Source: Candidatus Omnitrophota bacterium (GTDB taxonomy: Bacteria; Omnitrophota; Gorgyraeia; B26-G9). Taken from it: 19,325 nt of DNA. Both the position numbers and the translations under genes were made by a program. The stretch's first letter is position 1; each line of letters starts with the position of its first letter. Positions 7,980 to 14,524 of the stretch are shown here, in pieces. The stretch is taken from positions 1-19,325 of the forward strand of contig JAKLQT010000085.1 in assembly GCA_022013205.1 (NCBI GenBank). Reading direction: 5' to 3'. Below the pieces are notes generated by a model that was given only the letters and a program-made list of their open reading frames with translations, was not told the origin of the DNA and did not search any database.

Positions 7980-8995
7980 CTCAACTGCCCGCAGGCAGCC
8001 TGGATATCGCGGCCACGCTTCCTGCGGAACGTATAATGTATCCCGCGTTTATCAAGAATCTGCTTAAACTCCTCTATCTCCTTCGGAGAACTGGTAAACA
8101 TCTTCCTGTCCTCAAGCTCATTCAGGGTGATGAAATTAACCTTGCATTTGATACGCGAAAGCAGCGCCGCGAGCCTTTGCGCGTCCTCTTTCCGGTCGTT
8201 TACGCCTTTTATCAGCACGTATTCAAAGGTAATAATCCGGTTGGTCTGGCGAATATACTCTTTCGCCGTGTTCATCAGCTCGAACAAAGGATATTTTTTA
8301 TTCACCGGCATCAGACTGGTTCTCAGCTCATCATCCGCGGCATGCAAAGACACGGACAATTCCACCTGGATACCCTCCTTCACCAGCCGCATAATCTCTT
8401 TCGGCAGGCCGCAGGTGGAAATCGTAATCTTCCGCGCCGCGATACCTATGCAGTCAGGGCTGTTCATAATCCTTACTGCCTTTAAGGTCTGCTCATAATT
8501 CGCCAGGGGTTCGCCCATGCCCATAATCACGATATTCGTCAGCGGTGTATCCGGATTCGCGTTTTTTATCAGCAGTACCTGGCTGACAATCTCATCCGCG
8601 GAAAGGTCGCGCGCCAGGCCGTTCGCCCCGCTGGCGCAAAACGTACAGCCAAAGGCGCAGCCCACCTGCGTGGAAAGGCACAGCGTAGCCCTTTTTGACT
8701 CCGGCAGGAACACGCTTTCGATAACATTATTATCGCGCGTCTGAAAAAGATACTTCACCGTCTTATCCGCGGAAACCACAGATCTGCTTTCCCTCAGGCT
8801 TACCACCTGCATCGACGCATCCAGACTCTGCCGCAAGGCCGCGGACAGATTACTCATCCGCTCAAAAGAAAGCGTATTCTTCTTAAACACCCACTCCATA
8901 ATCTGCTTCGCGCGGAATCCCGGCTCGCCCATTTTCGTAATAACTTCACTTAACTCCGGCAGCAGCATCCCGGCAACAACAATTTTCTTATCCAT
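7961..8995 (-). CDS. rlmN: Dual-specificity 23S rRNA/tRNA adenine-C2 methyltransferase RlmN
   Basis: RlmN is a radical-SAM enzyme that methylates A2503 of 23S rRNA and A37 of some tRNAs. The 344-residue protein has the iron-sulfur cluster motif with C113, C117 and C120 (VGCAFGCTFC), the GMGEP motif (159-163), SVSLHAA (214-220) and C335 in QAACGQLR, the cysteine that carries the methyl intermediate. Length is normal. The last five residues (MAHSS) and the stop are encoded by the family B repeat, so the natural C-terminus after QLR has been rewritten without touching the active site. The start ATG at 8995 lies 3' of another family B repeat cluster. Confidence 0.95.
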   Translation of the reverse strand: MDKKIVVAGMLLPELSEVITKMGEPGFRAKQIMEWVFKKNTLSFERMSNLSAALRQSLDASMQVVSLRESRSVVSADKTVKYLFQTRDNNVIESVFLPESKRATLCLSTQVGCAFGCTFCASGANGLARDLSADEIVSQVLLIKNANPDTPLTNIVIMGMGEPLANYEQTLKAVRIMNSPDCIGIAARKITISTCGLPKEIMRLVKEGIQVELSVSLHAADDELRTSLMPVNKKYPLFELMNTAKEYIRQTNRIITFEYVLIKGVNDRKEDAQRLAALLSRIKCKVNFITLNELEDRKMFTSSPKEIEEFKQILDKRGIHYTFRRKRGRDIQAACGQLRMAHSS

Positions 8996-9002
8996 ATTAC
9001 CT

Positions 9003-9094
9003 TTCTATAGCTGATAGCTCATTAGTTCTTAAGCTCATGAGCTCATAGTTTATGGCTTATACGGCTACATGAACCATGAGCTATCAGCCATGAA
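9003..9094. repeat. Dispersed intergenic repeat, family B, between rlmN and yraN-like gene
   Basis: Units such as CTGATAGCTCAT, AAGCTCATGAGCTCATAG and CATGAACCATGAGCTATCAG fill the gap between the two genes. Many are small palindromes around ATGAGCTCAT, so the region can form several short hairpins. It contains no gene. Confidence 0.7.
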
Positions 9095-9484
9095 CTAAGT
9101 AAAATACGGCACGGCCAGTTCAAAGGCATCCTTTATCAAACTAATCCTCGCCGCTATAAACACCTCGCTGACAACTACCGCCACCACGTCAAAACGCATC
9201 TTATCGCCGGAAATATTCTTTTGTTTAAGATAACAAAGCGCGTTTTGGGAAATCTTGCGTATCTTTTCCCGTCCGATCGCCTCCTCCGGCCACCCCTTAG
9301 AGGCGTTCTTGCGCGTCTTTACCTCCACAAAACAAAGATAACTCCCCTCCTGCGCGATAATATCTATCTCCCCTAATTTAGTGCGGTAATTCTGTTCAAC
9401 AATCCGGTACCCATGCTTCTTTAAATAATCAACCGCCAGCTTCTCTCCAATCGCGCCCAATTCCTGTTTTGTCTTATTATCCAT
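9095..9484 (-). CDS. YraN-family (UPF0102) nuclease-fold protein
   Basis: The 129-residue protein matches the YraN/UPF0102 family, small restriction-endonuclease-fold proteins of unproven function. The N-terminal helix GAIGEKLAVDYLKKHGY (10-26) is followed by NYRTKLGEIDIIA (32-44) with E39 and D41, and by CFVEVKTRK (51-59) with E54 and K56, together forming the PD-(D/E)xK-like core. REKIRKISQNALCYL follows. Length is usual. The stop TAG is at the border of the family B repeat. A 10-bp tandem repeat (9495-9530) sits just upstream of the ATG at 9484, leaving little space for a ribosome site; the start may be leaderless or weakly translated. Confidence 0.9.
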   Translation of the reverse strand: MDNKTKQELGAIGEKLAVDYLKKHGYRIVEQNYRTKLGEIDIIAQEGSYLCFVEVKTRKNASKGWPEEAIGREKIRKISQNALCYLKQKNISGDKMRFDVVAVVVSEVFIAARISLIKDAFELAVPYFT

Positions 9485-9494
9485 ATCATTATAA

Positions 9495-9530
9495 CGGTTA
9501 CTAACAGTTACTAACGGTTACTAACACTTA
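9495..9530. repeat. Three-and-a-half 10-bp tandem repeats upstream of yraN-like gene
   Basis: CGGTTACTAA, CAGTTACTAA and CGGTTACTAA follow each other in exact 10-base register (9495-9524), with a partial unit after them. The helical spacing would place them on one face of the DNA, as for operator-like sites, but no regulator is apparent. Confidence 0.7.
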
Positions 9531-9691
9531 CACATATTGCACGTTTTCCGGTTAAGGTTACCCGCCTTGCTAAGTAAAGCGAGACGGCTCATAACTATCT
9601 TCAACTAAATTTACCGCCCGCTTATGCATTAGCCATAAGCTCGATAAACGCCGATTAACGCTGTTAAAAATCAAAGATTCAGGGAATACTC

Positions 9692-9795
9692 GTGTGATTT
9701 ATTAAATCACACCAAAATTATTTAATGTTAATCAAAAGAAAAATTGATTTTTCTTATTGAGTTACCATTAAATAATTTTAAGCCGCATAGCGGCT
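9692..9795. repeat. Cluster of perfect inverted repeats between yraN-like gene and integrase
   Basis: Three separate structures lie side by side in the 468-base gap (9485-9952). First is a 9-bp hairpin GTGTGATTT/AAATCACAC (9692-9712). Second is a 14-bp perfect inverted repeat, AAAATTATTTAATG at 9714-9727 and its complement at 9766-9779, enclosing an inner AAGAAAAA/TTTTTCTT stem. Third is AGCCGC/GCGGCT (9781-9795). The rest of the gap contains low-information strings related to dispersed repeats (TATCCGCGTTTATCCGCG, about 9820-9850) and no supported gene. Confidence 0.75.
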
Positions 9796-9910
9796 ATAGA
9801 GCATTCCATTTTTTCTTATCCGCGTTTATCCGCGTCCATCTGCGGTTAATTCCTTCTTTTCTCTGTGTCCCTTTTGATTTCGTGTATTTGGTGTATTTTG
9901 TAGTCTTTAA

Positions 9911-9970
9911 CCTGCAGCCTGTAGCCTGAAGCAGTTGTTCCCTGCTTACTGCTTACTGCCTACTGCCTAC
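9911..9970 (-). repeat. Dispersed intergenic repeat, family A, copy 3
   Basis: Minus-strand units GTAGGCAGTAGGCAGTAAGC followed by a CTACAGGCTGCAGG end. It overlaps the 3' end of the integrase gene and encodes its final residues (Gly-Ser-Arg-Gln) and stop. The 3' part matches the copy after recJ over about 40 bases with few changes. Confidence 0.8.
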
Positions 9971-11254
9971 TTTATTATACAGCCTGTCCAGCGGGCTGCT
10001 CGGAGCATTGGACATATCTCTTACGACATGCGTATAAATCATCGTTGTTTCAAGATGATTATGGCCTAAAAGCTCTTGTACTTGCCTTATATTTGTCCCG
10101 TTCAGCAAAAGATGTGTCGCGAAACTGTGCCTTAACGTATGTACAGTCACGTGTTTCGCGATTCCCGCTTTCTTTACCGTGTTTTTAACCGTATTCTGTA
10201 TGGATTTCTCACTTATATGATGTCGGCGCACCTTTCCGCTTCTGGGATCCAGCGATAATTTTGCCGCGGGAAAAACATATTGCCATCTCCACTCCCGGCT
10301 GGCATTCGGATATTTTCTTTCTAAAGCAAAAGGCATATAAACCTCTCCATGCCCTGCTGTTAAATCATTATCATGCAGCGCTTTTACTTTCTCAAGATGG
10401 CGTTTTAAATCATCCTTTACAAAAGCAGGCAGCAAGGTAGATCTGTCCTTATCCTGCTTACCGCTCCTTACAAATATCAGATCCGAGTTAAAATCTATAT
10501 CCTGCACCCTAAGCCTGGCAAGCTCCATAAGCCGAAGCCCTGCTCCGTATAACAACTGCAAAATAAGCAAATTTCCGTTACTAACATTATCAAATAAACT
10601 CTTAACCTCATCCTCTGTCAATACCACCGGAAGCTTCGGGCCGCGTTTCGCCCTGACCGCCTTATCCAAATCAGTAAGCTTAATATTAAGCACATTATTA
10701 AACAAAAACAACAGCGCGTTAAACGCCTGATTTTGCGTTGAAGAAGAAACCCGCCTTTTCACTGCCAGATAACTTAGGAAATCCCTTACCTCATCTGACG
10801 TCAGCTCAGGTACCTTTATGTTTTTATTCTTAACCTCCCTTAAATAAACAAAAAACCTGTTTATCCATTCCAAATAGGAGCGTTCCGTTCTGTAAGAATA
10901 ATGCTTTATCCGTATTGCCTGCCGCGTGTTATCCAATACCTCAAAAACATCTTTATCGCTTCCGGCAACGGCATTGCCAAGATTAGCCTTTAGCTTACTT
11001 CCCTCCGGGAAACTATCAAAATACAACCGCAAAGACTCCTCCGCCTGCTGTACCTGCCAATCGGCAACATTTCCCTGCGCTCTTAAAGTGTCCAGAAACT
11101 TCTCTATCTGCAGATTTAACTCCAAATCATCATTGTCCGAAAAGAAGCTAAGAAACCTGCTCACCCAATACGCGTAAAAAGATACACTCTTTTCCGGAAC
11201 AATCTTTCGCTCTAAAAGAAATTTCTGGAATTCAGGCAACACGTCGTTTAACAT
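9953..11254 (-). CDS. intI: Integron integrase IntI with N-terminal extension
   Basis: This tyrosine recombinase inserts and excises cassettes at attI and attC. From ATG at 11254 it has 433 residues. Catalytic residues are R241 (GAGLRLMELARL), K266, H372 and R375 (HTLRHSFATH), H398 (LGHNH) and Y407 (TTMIYTHV). The IntI-specific insertion between the box motifs is present at about 309-345 (LERKYPNASREWRWQYVFPA), which in the family contacts the flipped-out bases of attC. Residues 1-100 are an extra region before the normal core-binding domain (about 105-190), itself resembling a second SAM-like N-terminal domain. I choose 11254 because GGAAGG lies 6 bases before it; the frame runs 15 codons further up without a ribosome site. 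The C-terminal GSRQ comes from a repeat. Confidence 0.95.
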   Translation of the reverse strand: MLNDVLPEFQKFLLERKIVPEKSVSFYAYWVSRFLSFFSDNDDLELNLQIEKFLDTLRAQGNVADWQVQQAEESLRLYFDSFPEGSKLKANLGNAVAGSDKDVFEVLDNTRQAIRIKHYSYRTERSYLEWINRFFVYLREVKNKNIKVPELTSDEVRDFLSYLAVKRRVSSSTQNQAFNALLFLFNNVLNIKLTDLDKAVRAKRGPKLPVVLTEDEVKSLFDNVSNGNLLILQLLYGAGLRLMELARLRVQDIDFNSDLIFVRSGKQDKDRSTLLPAFVKDDLKRHLEKVKALHDNDLTAGHGEVYMPFALERKYPNASREWRWQYVFPAAKLSLDPRSGKVRRHHISEKSIQNTVKNTVKKAGIAKHVTVHTLRHSFATHLLLNGTNIRQVQELLGHNHLETTMIYTHVVRDMSNAPSSPLDRLYNKVGSRQ

Positions 11255-11299
11255 CTCGCACCTTCCGCCTAATTTTCCGCCCAATGCACAACTTGCCAC

Positions 11300-11315
11300 A
11301 AAATACGCAATTCGT
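11300..11315 (+). repeat. Direct repeat A in the integrase leader
   Basis: AAAATACGCAATTCGT is repeated at 11422-11437 with one mismatch (15 of 16). This copy lies in the integrase 5' leader just after the predicted transcription start. Confidence 0.75.
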
Positions 11316-11325
11316 TTTTTGTGCT

Positions 11326-11354
11326 ATTATAGATAAATTATGCAATGAATTCAA
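11326..11354 (-). promoter_or_regulatory. Predicted integrase promoter
   Basis: On the minus strand TTGAAT (11349-11354) is followed after exactly 17 bases by a perfect TATAAT (11326-11331). Transcription would start near 11319 and give a leader of about 65 bases before the integrase ATG at 11254. I see no LexA-like box (CTGT-N8-ACAG or GAAC-N4-GTTC) over it. Confidence 0.7.
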
Positions 11355-11378
11355 GCCTTTTTTCTCTCAAAATAAAGA

Positions 11379-11407
11379 TTGTTTTTAGAAATAAAACATG
11401 CTATCCT
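11379..11407 (+). promoter_or_regulatory. Candidate cassette promoter Pc
   Basis: TTGTTT (11379-11384) and TATCCT (11402-11407) are separated by 17 bases and point into the cassette array. Transcription would begin near 11414, some 33 bases before the attI core. The match is moderate (4 of 6 in each box). It lies where the cassette promoter of other integrons is found, between intI and the first cassette. Confidence 0.4.
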
Positions 11408-11421
11408 ATAAAAAAAACCGA

Positions 11422-11453
11422 AAAATACGCAATGCGTCTATTATATGTTAGGG
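11422..11453 (+). other. attI site
   Basis: The primary insertion site lies directly before the first cassette. The core R box is GTTAGGG (11447-11453), with the predicted crossover between G11447 and T11448. The direct repeat copy B (AAAATACGCAATGCGT, 11422-11437) ends 9 bases before it, in a place comparable with the integrase-binding direct repeats of attI1. The left edge of the functional site is unknown. Confidence 0.7.
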
Positions 11454-11461
11454 AAATGAAA

Positions 11462-11866
11462 ATGAAATATAAATATATAGTGATAATCACATTTTTAATT
11501 CCGCTTTGCATAATACTAGGTTGCCAAAACAATAATCAAACACTAAAGCAATCAAATCCTGTTGTTGATGAGTCATTTCAACTTAATGAGAACGCTAATC
11601 CTATTGAAGATGCAAAAATAGCCATAGAAAACAATGATCTTCGGTTTGTTGGATTGCGGGGTTATGTTCCCATTGTTCCAGGCGTCCCGGATTACCACAA
11701 AATATATAGCGATAAATTTGGCGTTAAATTAGTTATTGGTACGAGCGATTTTCTTACTCCTGAGGTCGTAAGAATCAATAAATTGGCACACAAATATGCC
11801 TTGGAGTACAACAAATTAATTCTAAAGCAAATTCAAAATAAAGACCCTAACAAGGCGCTGCAGTAG
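11462..11866 (+). CDS. Cassette 1: predicted lipoprotein, function unknown
   Basis: The product is 134 residues from ATG at 11462, where AGGG of the attI core is 8 bases upstream; ATG at 11456 is the alternative. The frame is open further left, but those codons cover attI and the integrase promoter and are not part of the cassette. The lipobox IILGC (Cys21) marks a lipoprotein. The mature part has DAKIAIENNDLRFVGLRGY, PGVPDY, a GTSD turn and YALEYN near the end. This resembles a group of small proteobacterial hypothetical proteins that I remember only by pattern and cannot name. The stop lies inside attC1. As first cassette it is nearest the predicted promoter. Confidence 0.75.
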   Translation: MKYKYIVIITFLIPLCIILGCQNNNQTLKQSNPVVDESFQLNENANPIEDAKIAIENNDLRFVGLRGYVPIVPGVPDYHKIYSDKFGVKLVIGTSDFLTPEVVRINKLAHKYALEYNKLILKQIQNKDPNKALQ

Positions 11867-11904
11867 ATGCCGCTTCGCGGCACTACTGAGCTTGAATGTT
11901 ATAG
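11845..11904 (+). other. attC1
   Basis: R'' CCCTAAC (11845-11851) and R' GTTATAG (11898-11904) flank GCTGCAGTAG pairing with CTACTGAGC (one bulged base) and a TGCCGC-TTC-GCGGCA hairpin. Length 60 bp. The stop codon of cassette 1 lies in its left arm. Confidence 0.85.
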
Positions 11905-11918
11905 GAGTAAATAAAACG

Positions 11919-12263
11919 ATGAAAATGATAAAATTTGTATTGCCAGTTTTTTTACTGGTCGGTTGCATAGCAAACGCACAACAATCAAGCAAAGGGATAC
12001 AAGAAAATGATAGAAATTTAATATTTTTGGGCACTGTCATAGAGATAAAACCTGTTCAATCAGATCAACCTTCGTTGAAAAATTGGGTAGTGAAAACAAA
12101 AATTGATAAAATTATTTCGGGGAACCTTGAAGAAGAAACCTTTTCGTTTTTAGTCCACAGTCCATCAAAATCAGGACTGGAGCTTGAAAAACAATATAAA
12201 ATCATAGCCACATGGAATGGTAATGGCTATAATATTGATGAATACCAATGGATTAAAAAATAA
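11919..12263 (+). CDS. Cassette 2: small lipoprotein with NTR/TIMP-like pattern
   Basis: The product is 114 residues from ATG at 11919, with AGGAG (11903-11907) overlapping the R' core of attC1; the frame is open back to a TTG inside attC1, which I reject. The N-terminus MKMIKFVLPVFLLVGC has a lipobox with Cys16. The mature part alternates strands: NLIFLGTVIEIKPV, then NWVVKTKIDKIISG, a short TFSFLV strand, and LEKQYKIIATWNG. The order 'source strand - V.kV.KG - strand - G..Y.i' is that of small secreted NTR/TIMP-like OB-fold proteins and is shared with cassettes 11 and 14. The function is unknown. Confidence 0.72.
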   Translation: MKMIKFVLPVFLLVGCIANAQQSSKGIQENDRNLIFLGTVIEIKPVQSDQPSLKNWVVKTKIDKIISGNLEEETFSFLVHSPSKSGLELEKQYKIIATWNGNGYNIDEYQWIKK

Positions 12264-12267
12264 AATC

Positions 12268-12341
12268 CTATAACAATTCGCTCCAGCGGATTTTTTCCGC
12301 GGCTTCGCCGCTCCAAAAACCGCTGAGCTCAAGCGTTAGAG
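12268..12341 (+). other. attC2
   Basis: R'' CTATAAC (12268-12274), R' GTTAGAG (12335-12341). Arms CCAGCGG/CCGCTGAG, then TTTTT/AAAAA and GCGGC-TTC-GCCGC. Length 74 bp. Its inner 30 or so bases are almost those of attC9. Confidence 0.9.
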
Positions 12342-12351
12342 GAGGATAAAA

Positions 12352-12819
12352 ATGAATAATAATTCAGAATTCAAACCAAATGACGACGAAAAGCGCTTAG
12401 CTCTTGACCATGTGCTTTATGAAATTGAAATGTTTACAGCGTTACCCATTGAATCTGCAAGCAAGTTAATTTCTAATGCAATTATTGAATCATATCTGGT
12501 TCATGCTAGAGTTCTTTGTGATTTCTTTCAGAATAGTAATAGAATAAAGGATGACATTCTTTGTTCTGATTATGGATTTACTGCATCCACGTTGACCATA
12601 CCAGAAGATATTGAAACAAGATTTGACAAATGTTTAGCACATCTTACATATAGCCGTCTTAAATATAAAGGCGATACAAAAACTTGGATTTATGCAAAAT
12701 TTCGCCCCCATATAAATGAAAGAATTAAAACTTTTCTTCTACACCTTTTGAATAAAAAGAAGGACTGGTTAAATGAAAAAGTAATAATTAAATGTGAATA
12801 CATTTTAAAGAATATTTAG
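12352..12819 (+). CDS. Cassette 3: cytosolic protein of unknown function
   Basis: The product is 155 residues with no signal peptide or membrane segment. GGAGG (12341-12345), partly in the R' core of attC2, is 6 bases before the ATG. The protein is mainly helical by composition, with ALDHVLYEIEMFTAL (17-31), NAIIESYLVHARVLCDFF (42-59), ILCSDYG, and LAHLTYSRLKY followed by a Trp segment. The pattern HAR.L..FF is reminiscent of small helical proteins (HEPN-like), but the usual catalytic R-x4-6-H is not clear, so I make no functional claim. It resembles hypothetical proteins known from other integrons only in general style. After the stop, 75 bases precede attC3. Confidence 0.7.
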   Translation: MNNNSEFKPNDDEKRLALDHVLYEIEMFTALPIESASKLISNAIIESYLVHARVLCDFFQNSNRIKDDILCSDYGFTASTLTIPEDIETRFDKCLAHLTYSRLKYKGDTKTWIYAKFRPHINERIKTFLLHLLNKKKDWLNEKVIIKCEYILKNI

Positions 12820-12894
12820 GAGTCGTTTCGATGAATGAAGAGTAGAATCAGGGAGGCAGGAAGACAGTTAAAGAAAAACTAAATAAATAAAATA
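12820..12894 (+). other. Non-coding tail of cassette 3 with a broken short frame
   Basis: Between the cassette 3 stop and attC3 the frame starting at ATG 12831 reads four codons, a TAG, then fifteen more codons to TAA. AGGAG (12817-12821) lies upstream. It may be the remnant of a small second gene or just spacer; nothing shows translation. Confidence 0.3.
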
Positions 12895-12965
12895 TTCTAA
12901 CGAGTCAATCCAGCGGATTTTGCCTCCGCTTCGCTACGGCAAAACCGCTGATTTTTATGTTATAT
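12895..12965 (+). other. attC3
   Basis: R'' TTCTAAC (12895-12901), R' GTTATAT (12959-12965). Arms CCAGCGG/CCGCTG and TTTTGCC/GGCAAAA around a 12-base loop region. Length 71 bp. Arms equal those of attC13, which lacks ten loop bases. Confidence 0.9.
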
Positions 12966-12970
12966 GAAAA

Positions 12971-13255
12971 ATGATAAAACCAAAAAATAAATTTATATTT
13001 GCGGCAGGATTAATTGCTATCATTGGAATTATCCTTTTTGTATTTTTATCAAATGACAGGCAATTTGCTTCCTATGTTGGATCAAAAAAATCAAATATTT
13101 ATCATCGTCTTGATTGTCCATTGGTAAAGGATATAGAAAAAAAGGATAAAATTTGGTTTGATGCCACTATAATAAACGAAAATGTCAAATACAACGGTAA
13201 GCAATATTTCCCTTGTCAGGTTTGCAAACCGCCATATAAAAAATTAGATGATTAA
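12971..13255 (+). CDS. Cassette 4: membrane-anchored Ada-like zinc-binding domain protein
   Basis: The product is 94 residues. An N-terminal anchor spans about residues 8-27 (FIFAAGLIAIIGIILFVFL). The outer part reads YVGSKKSNIYHRLDCPLVK, a segment with DKIWF, and YFPCQVCKP. This is the layout of the small zinc-binding module seen at the N-terminus of Ada and at the C-terminus of some secreted nucleases (a Cys after Y.H...C, then CxxC), with Cys in LDC and PCQVC as ligands. There is no nuclease domain here, so the module stands alone and could bind DNA or metal at the cell surface. The ribosome site before ATG 12971 is weak, though only 6 bases separate it from attC3. Confidence 0.7.
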   Translation: MIKPKNKFIFAAGLIAIIGIILFVFLSNDRQFASYVGSKKSNIYHRLDCPLVKDIEKKDKIWFDATIINENVKYNGKQYFPCQVCKPPYKKLDD

Positions 13256-13266
13256 AAAATACAAAC

Positions 13267-13340
13267 ATATAACAACACACTGCACCTGACCTTTCCCGCC
13301 GCTTCGCGGCGCTCAAGGCAGGTGAGTTTGAATGTTAGAT
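13267..13340 (+). other. attC4
   Basis: R'' ATATAAC (13267-13273), R' GTTAGAT (13334-13340). Arms GCACCTG/CAGGTGAG, then CCTT/AAGG and CGCCGC-TTC-GCGGCG. Length 74 bp. Confidence 0.88.
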
Positions 13341-13357
13341 TTGTCGATGAGAAATTT

Positions 13358-14440
13358 ATGAAAAAAATTATTTTTGTGATACTAAGTATGTCTTTGATCT
13401 TCTCAAAGCCGTTTCTGACTAAGGTATGGCCTGACGAAGTAAAAAATCAACCAGAATATGAAAAAATAGGGCCATACAAAGTTAATTCTCTGGAGTTTCC
13501 CAACTTAAAAGATGCCAATCGGAAGAATCGCAAAGTGCCGCTCAAAGTTCACTTTCCGGCTAAGGGAAGAAATTTCCCGCTTGTTGTCTTTTCGCACGGA
13601 GGTGGGGGAAATTGGGACTCTTACATATATCAAGTGCGGCATCTTGCAAGCCATGGCTACGTCGTTATTTGCATCGAGCATGTTGATAGTAACAACAAGC
13701 AGGTAAAATATTACATGGGCCGGCGTGGTGGGCGTATGCGATATATAGAAGCGCTTTTCCGTACAACGCATGATCCAGAGGCAATGCTTGAGCGTCCAAA
13801 GGATGTAAGTTTCGCCATTGACCAGGCAGTTTTGTGGAATAAAGATTACAAGGAGCTTACAGGAAAAATCAACACTAACAAGATTGGAGTTATGGGGCAC
13901 TCTTATGGTGCATATACCACACTCGCTATCTGTGGTGCCCAGCCTATTCTTGATTATCTAGAACCTAAGGTTAGCCCCGGCAAAGGGCTTGCGGGGGATT
14001 TTAGCGACCCGCGTGTTACATTTGGGCTGGCGATGTCCCCCCAGCCACCTGAAGGCACCTATTTTGGCAAGGACAGCTATAAAACCATTAACCGTCCATT
14101 GGTTGGTATTAGCGGTTCGAATGATACATGGAAAACCTTTGATGACCGGAGCATGACGGCGAAAGACCGCTGGCAGTTCTGGGAGCTCTTGCCTAACGGT
14201 GATAAATACTTCCTCTGGCTTGAAAATGCTGATCACTTTAGTTTTGTCGACAATCCCAAGGCATGGCTGTTCCCTTCAAAGTCGCGCCCGGACGTTCAGC
14301 GGATTTCAAAAGCAATGATGGTACTTTTCTGTGATCACTTTTTAAAAGAAAAAAAAGAAACCAAAAATAAAATGAATAAGGAATATGCAAATTCGCTTTG
14401 TGGCAATGTGGTGACAGAAATTCAATGGCATGAAAAATAA
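13358..14440 (+). CDS. Cassette 5: secreted alpha/beta hydrolase
   Basis: The product is 360 residues from ATG at 13358; the frame is open back to a GTG inside attC4, rejected as it lies in the recombination site. The signal peptide is MKKIIFVILSMSLIFS followed by a mature start near residue 20. The fold is that of the alpha/beta hydrolase (dienelactone-hydrolase or PAF-acetylhydrolase-like) group: oxyanion segment VVFSHGGGGN (76-85), nucleophile S182 in GHSYG (180-184), acid D256 in SGSNDTW and H293 in NADHFSF. A substrate cannot be told; an ester is likely. It is by far the longest cassette gene and its codons are richer in G and C than those of its neighbours, a sign of a different origin. 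Confidence 0.85.
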   Translation: MKKIIFVILSMSLIFSKPFLTKVWPDEVKNQPEYEKIGPYKVNSLEFPNLKDANRKNRKVPLKVHFPAKGRNFPLVVFSHGGGGNWDSYIYQVRHLASHGYVVICIEHVDSNNKQVKYYMGRRGGRMRYIEALFRTTHDPEAMLERPKDVSFAIDQAVLWNKDYKELTGKINTNKIGVMGHSYGAYTTLAICGAQPILDYLEPKVSPGKGLAGDFSDPRVTFGLAMSPQPPEGTYFGKDSYKTINRPLVGISGSNDTWKTFDDRSMTAKDRWQFWELLPNGDKYFLWLENADHFSFVDNPKAWLFPSKSRPDVQRISKAMMVLFCDHFLKEKKETKNKMNKEYANSLCGNVVTEIQWHEK

Positions 14441-14507
14441 ATCTAACCAATCACTGCACCCGACCAAAAAGCTGGCGCTTTTTGGCGGGTGAGTTCTATC
14501 GTTAGAA
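14441..14507 (+). other. attC5
   Basis: R'' ATCTAAC (14441-14447), R' GTTAGAA (14501-14507). Arms CACCCG/CGGGTGA and CCAAAAAGC/GCTTTTTGG. Length 67 bp. Between the core boxes it differs from attC12 at only two positions. Confidence 0.92.
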
Positions 14508-14524
14508 TAATAAAAGAATAGAAA

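Noticed and set aside
11300..11360. LexA/SOS box over the integrase promoter
   Set aside because: Neither CTGT-N8-ACAG nor GAAC-N4-GTTC is found; other LexA motifs cannot be excluded.
11345..11461. Long N-terminal extension of cassette 1 starting at 11345
   Set aside because: These codons run over the integrase promoter and attI; a ribosome site and lipoprotein signal fit the ATG at 11462 (or 11456).
12352..12819. HEPN-type toxin or RNase in cassette 3
   Set aside because: Helical style and an HAR segment are suggestive, but no convincing R-x4-6-H motif and no adjacent antitoxin.
13322..13357. GTG start of the hydrolase inside attC4
   Set aside because: Lies in the attC R' arm; the signal peptide begins at ATG 13358.
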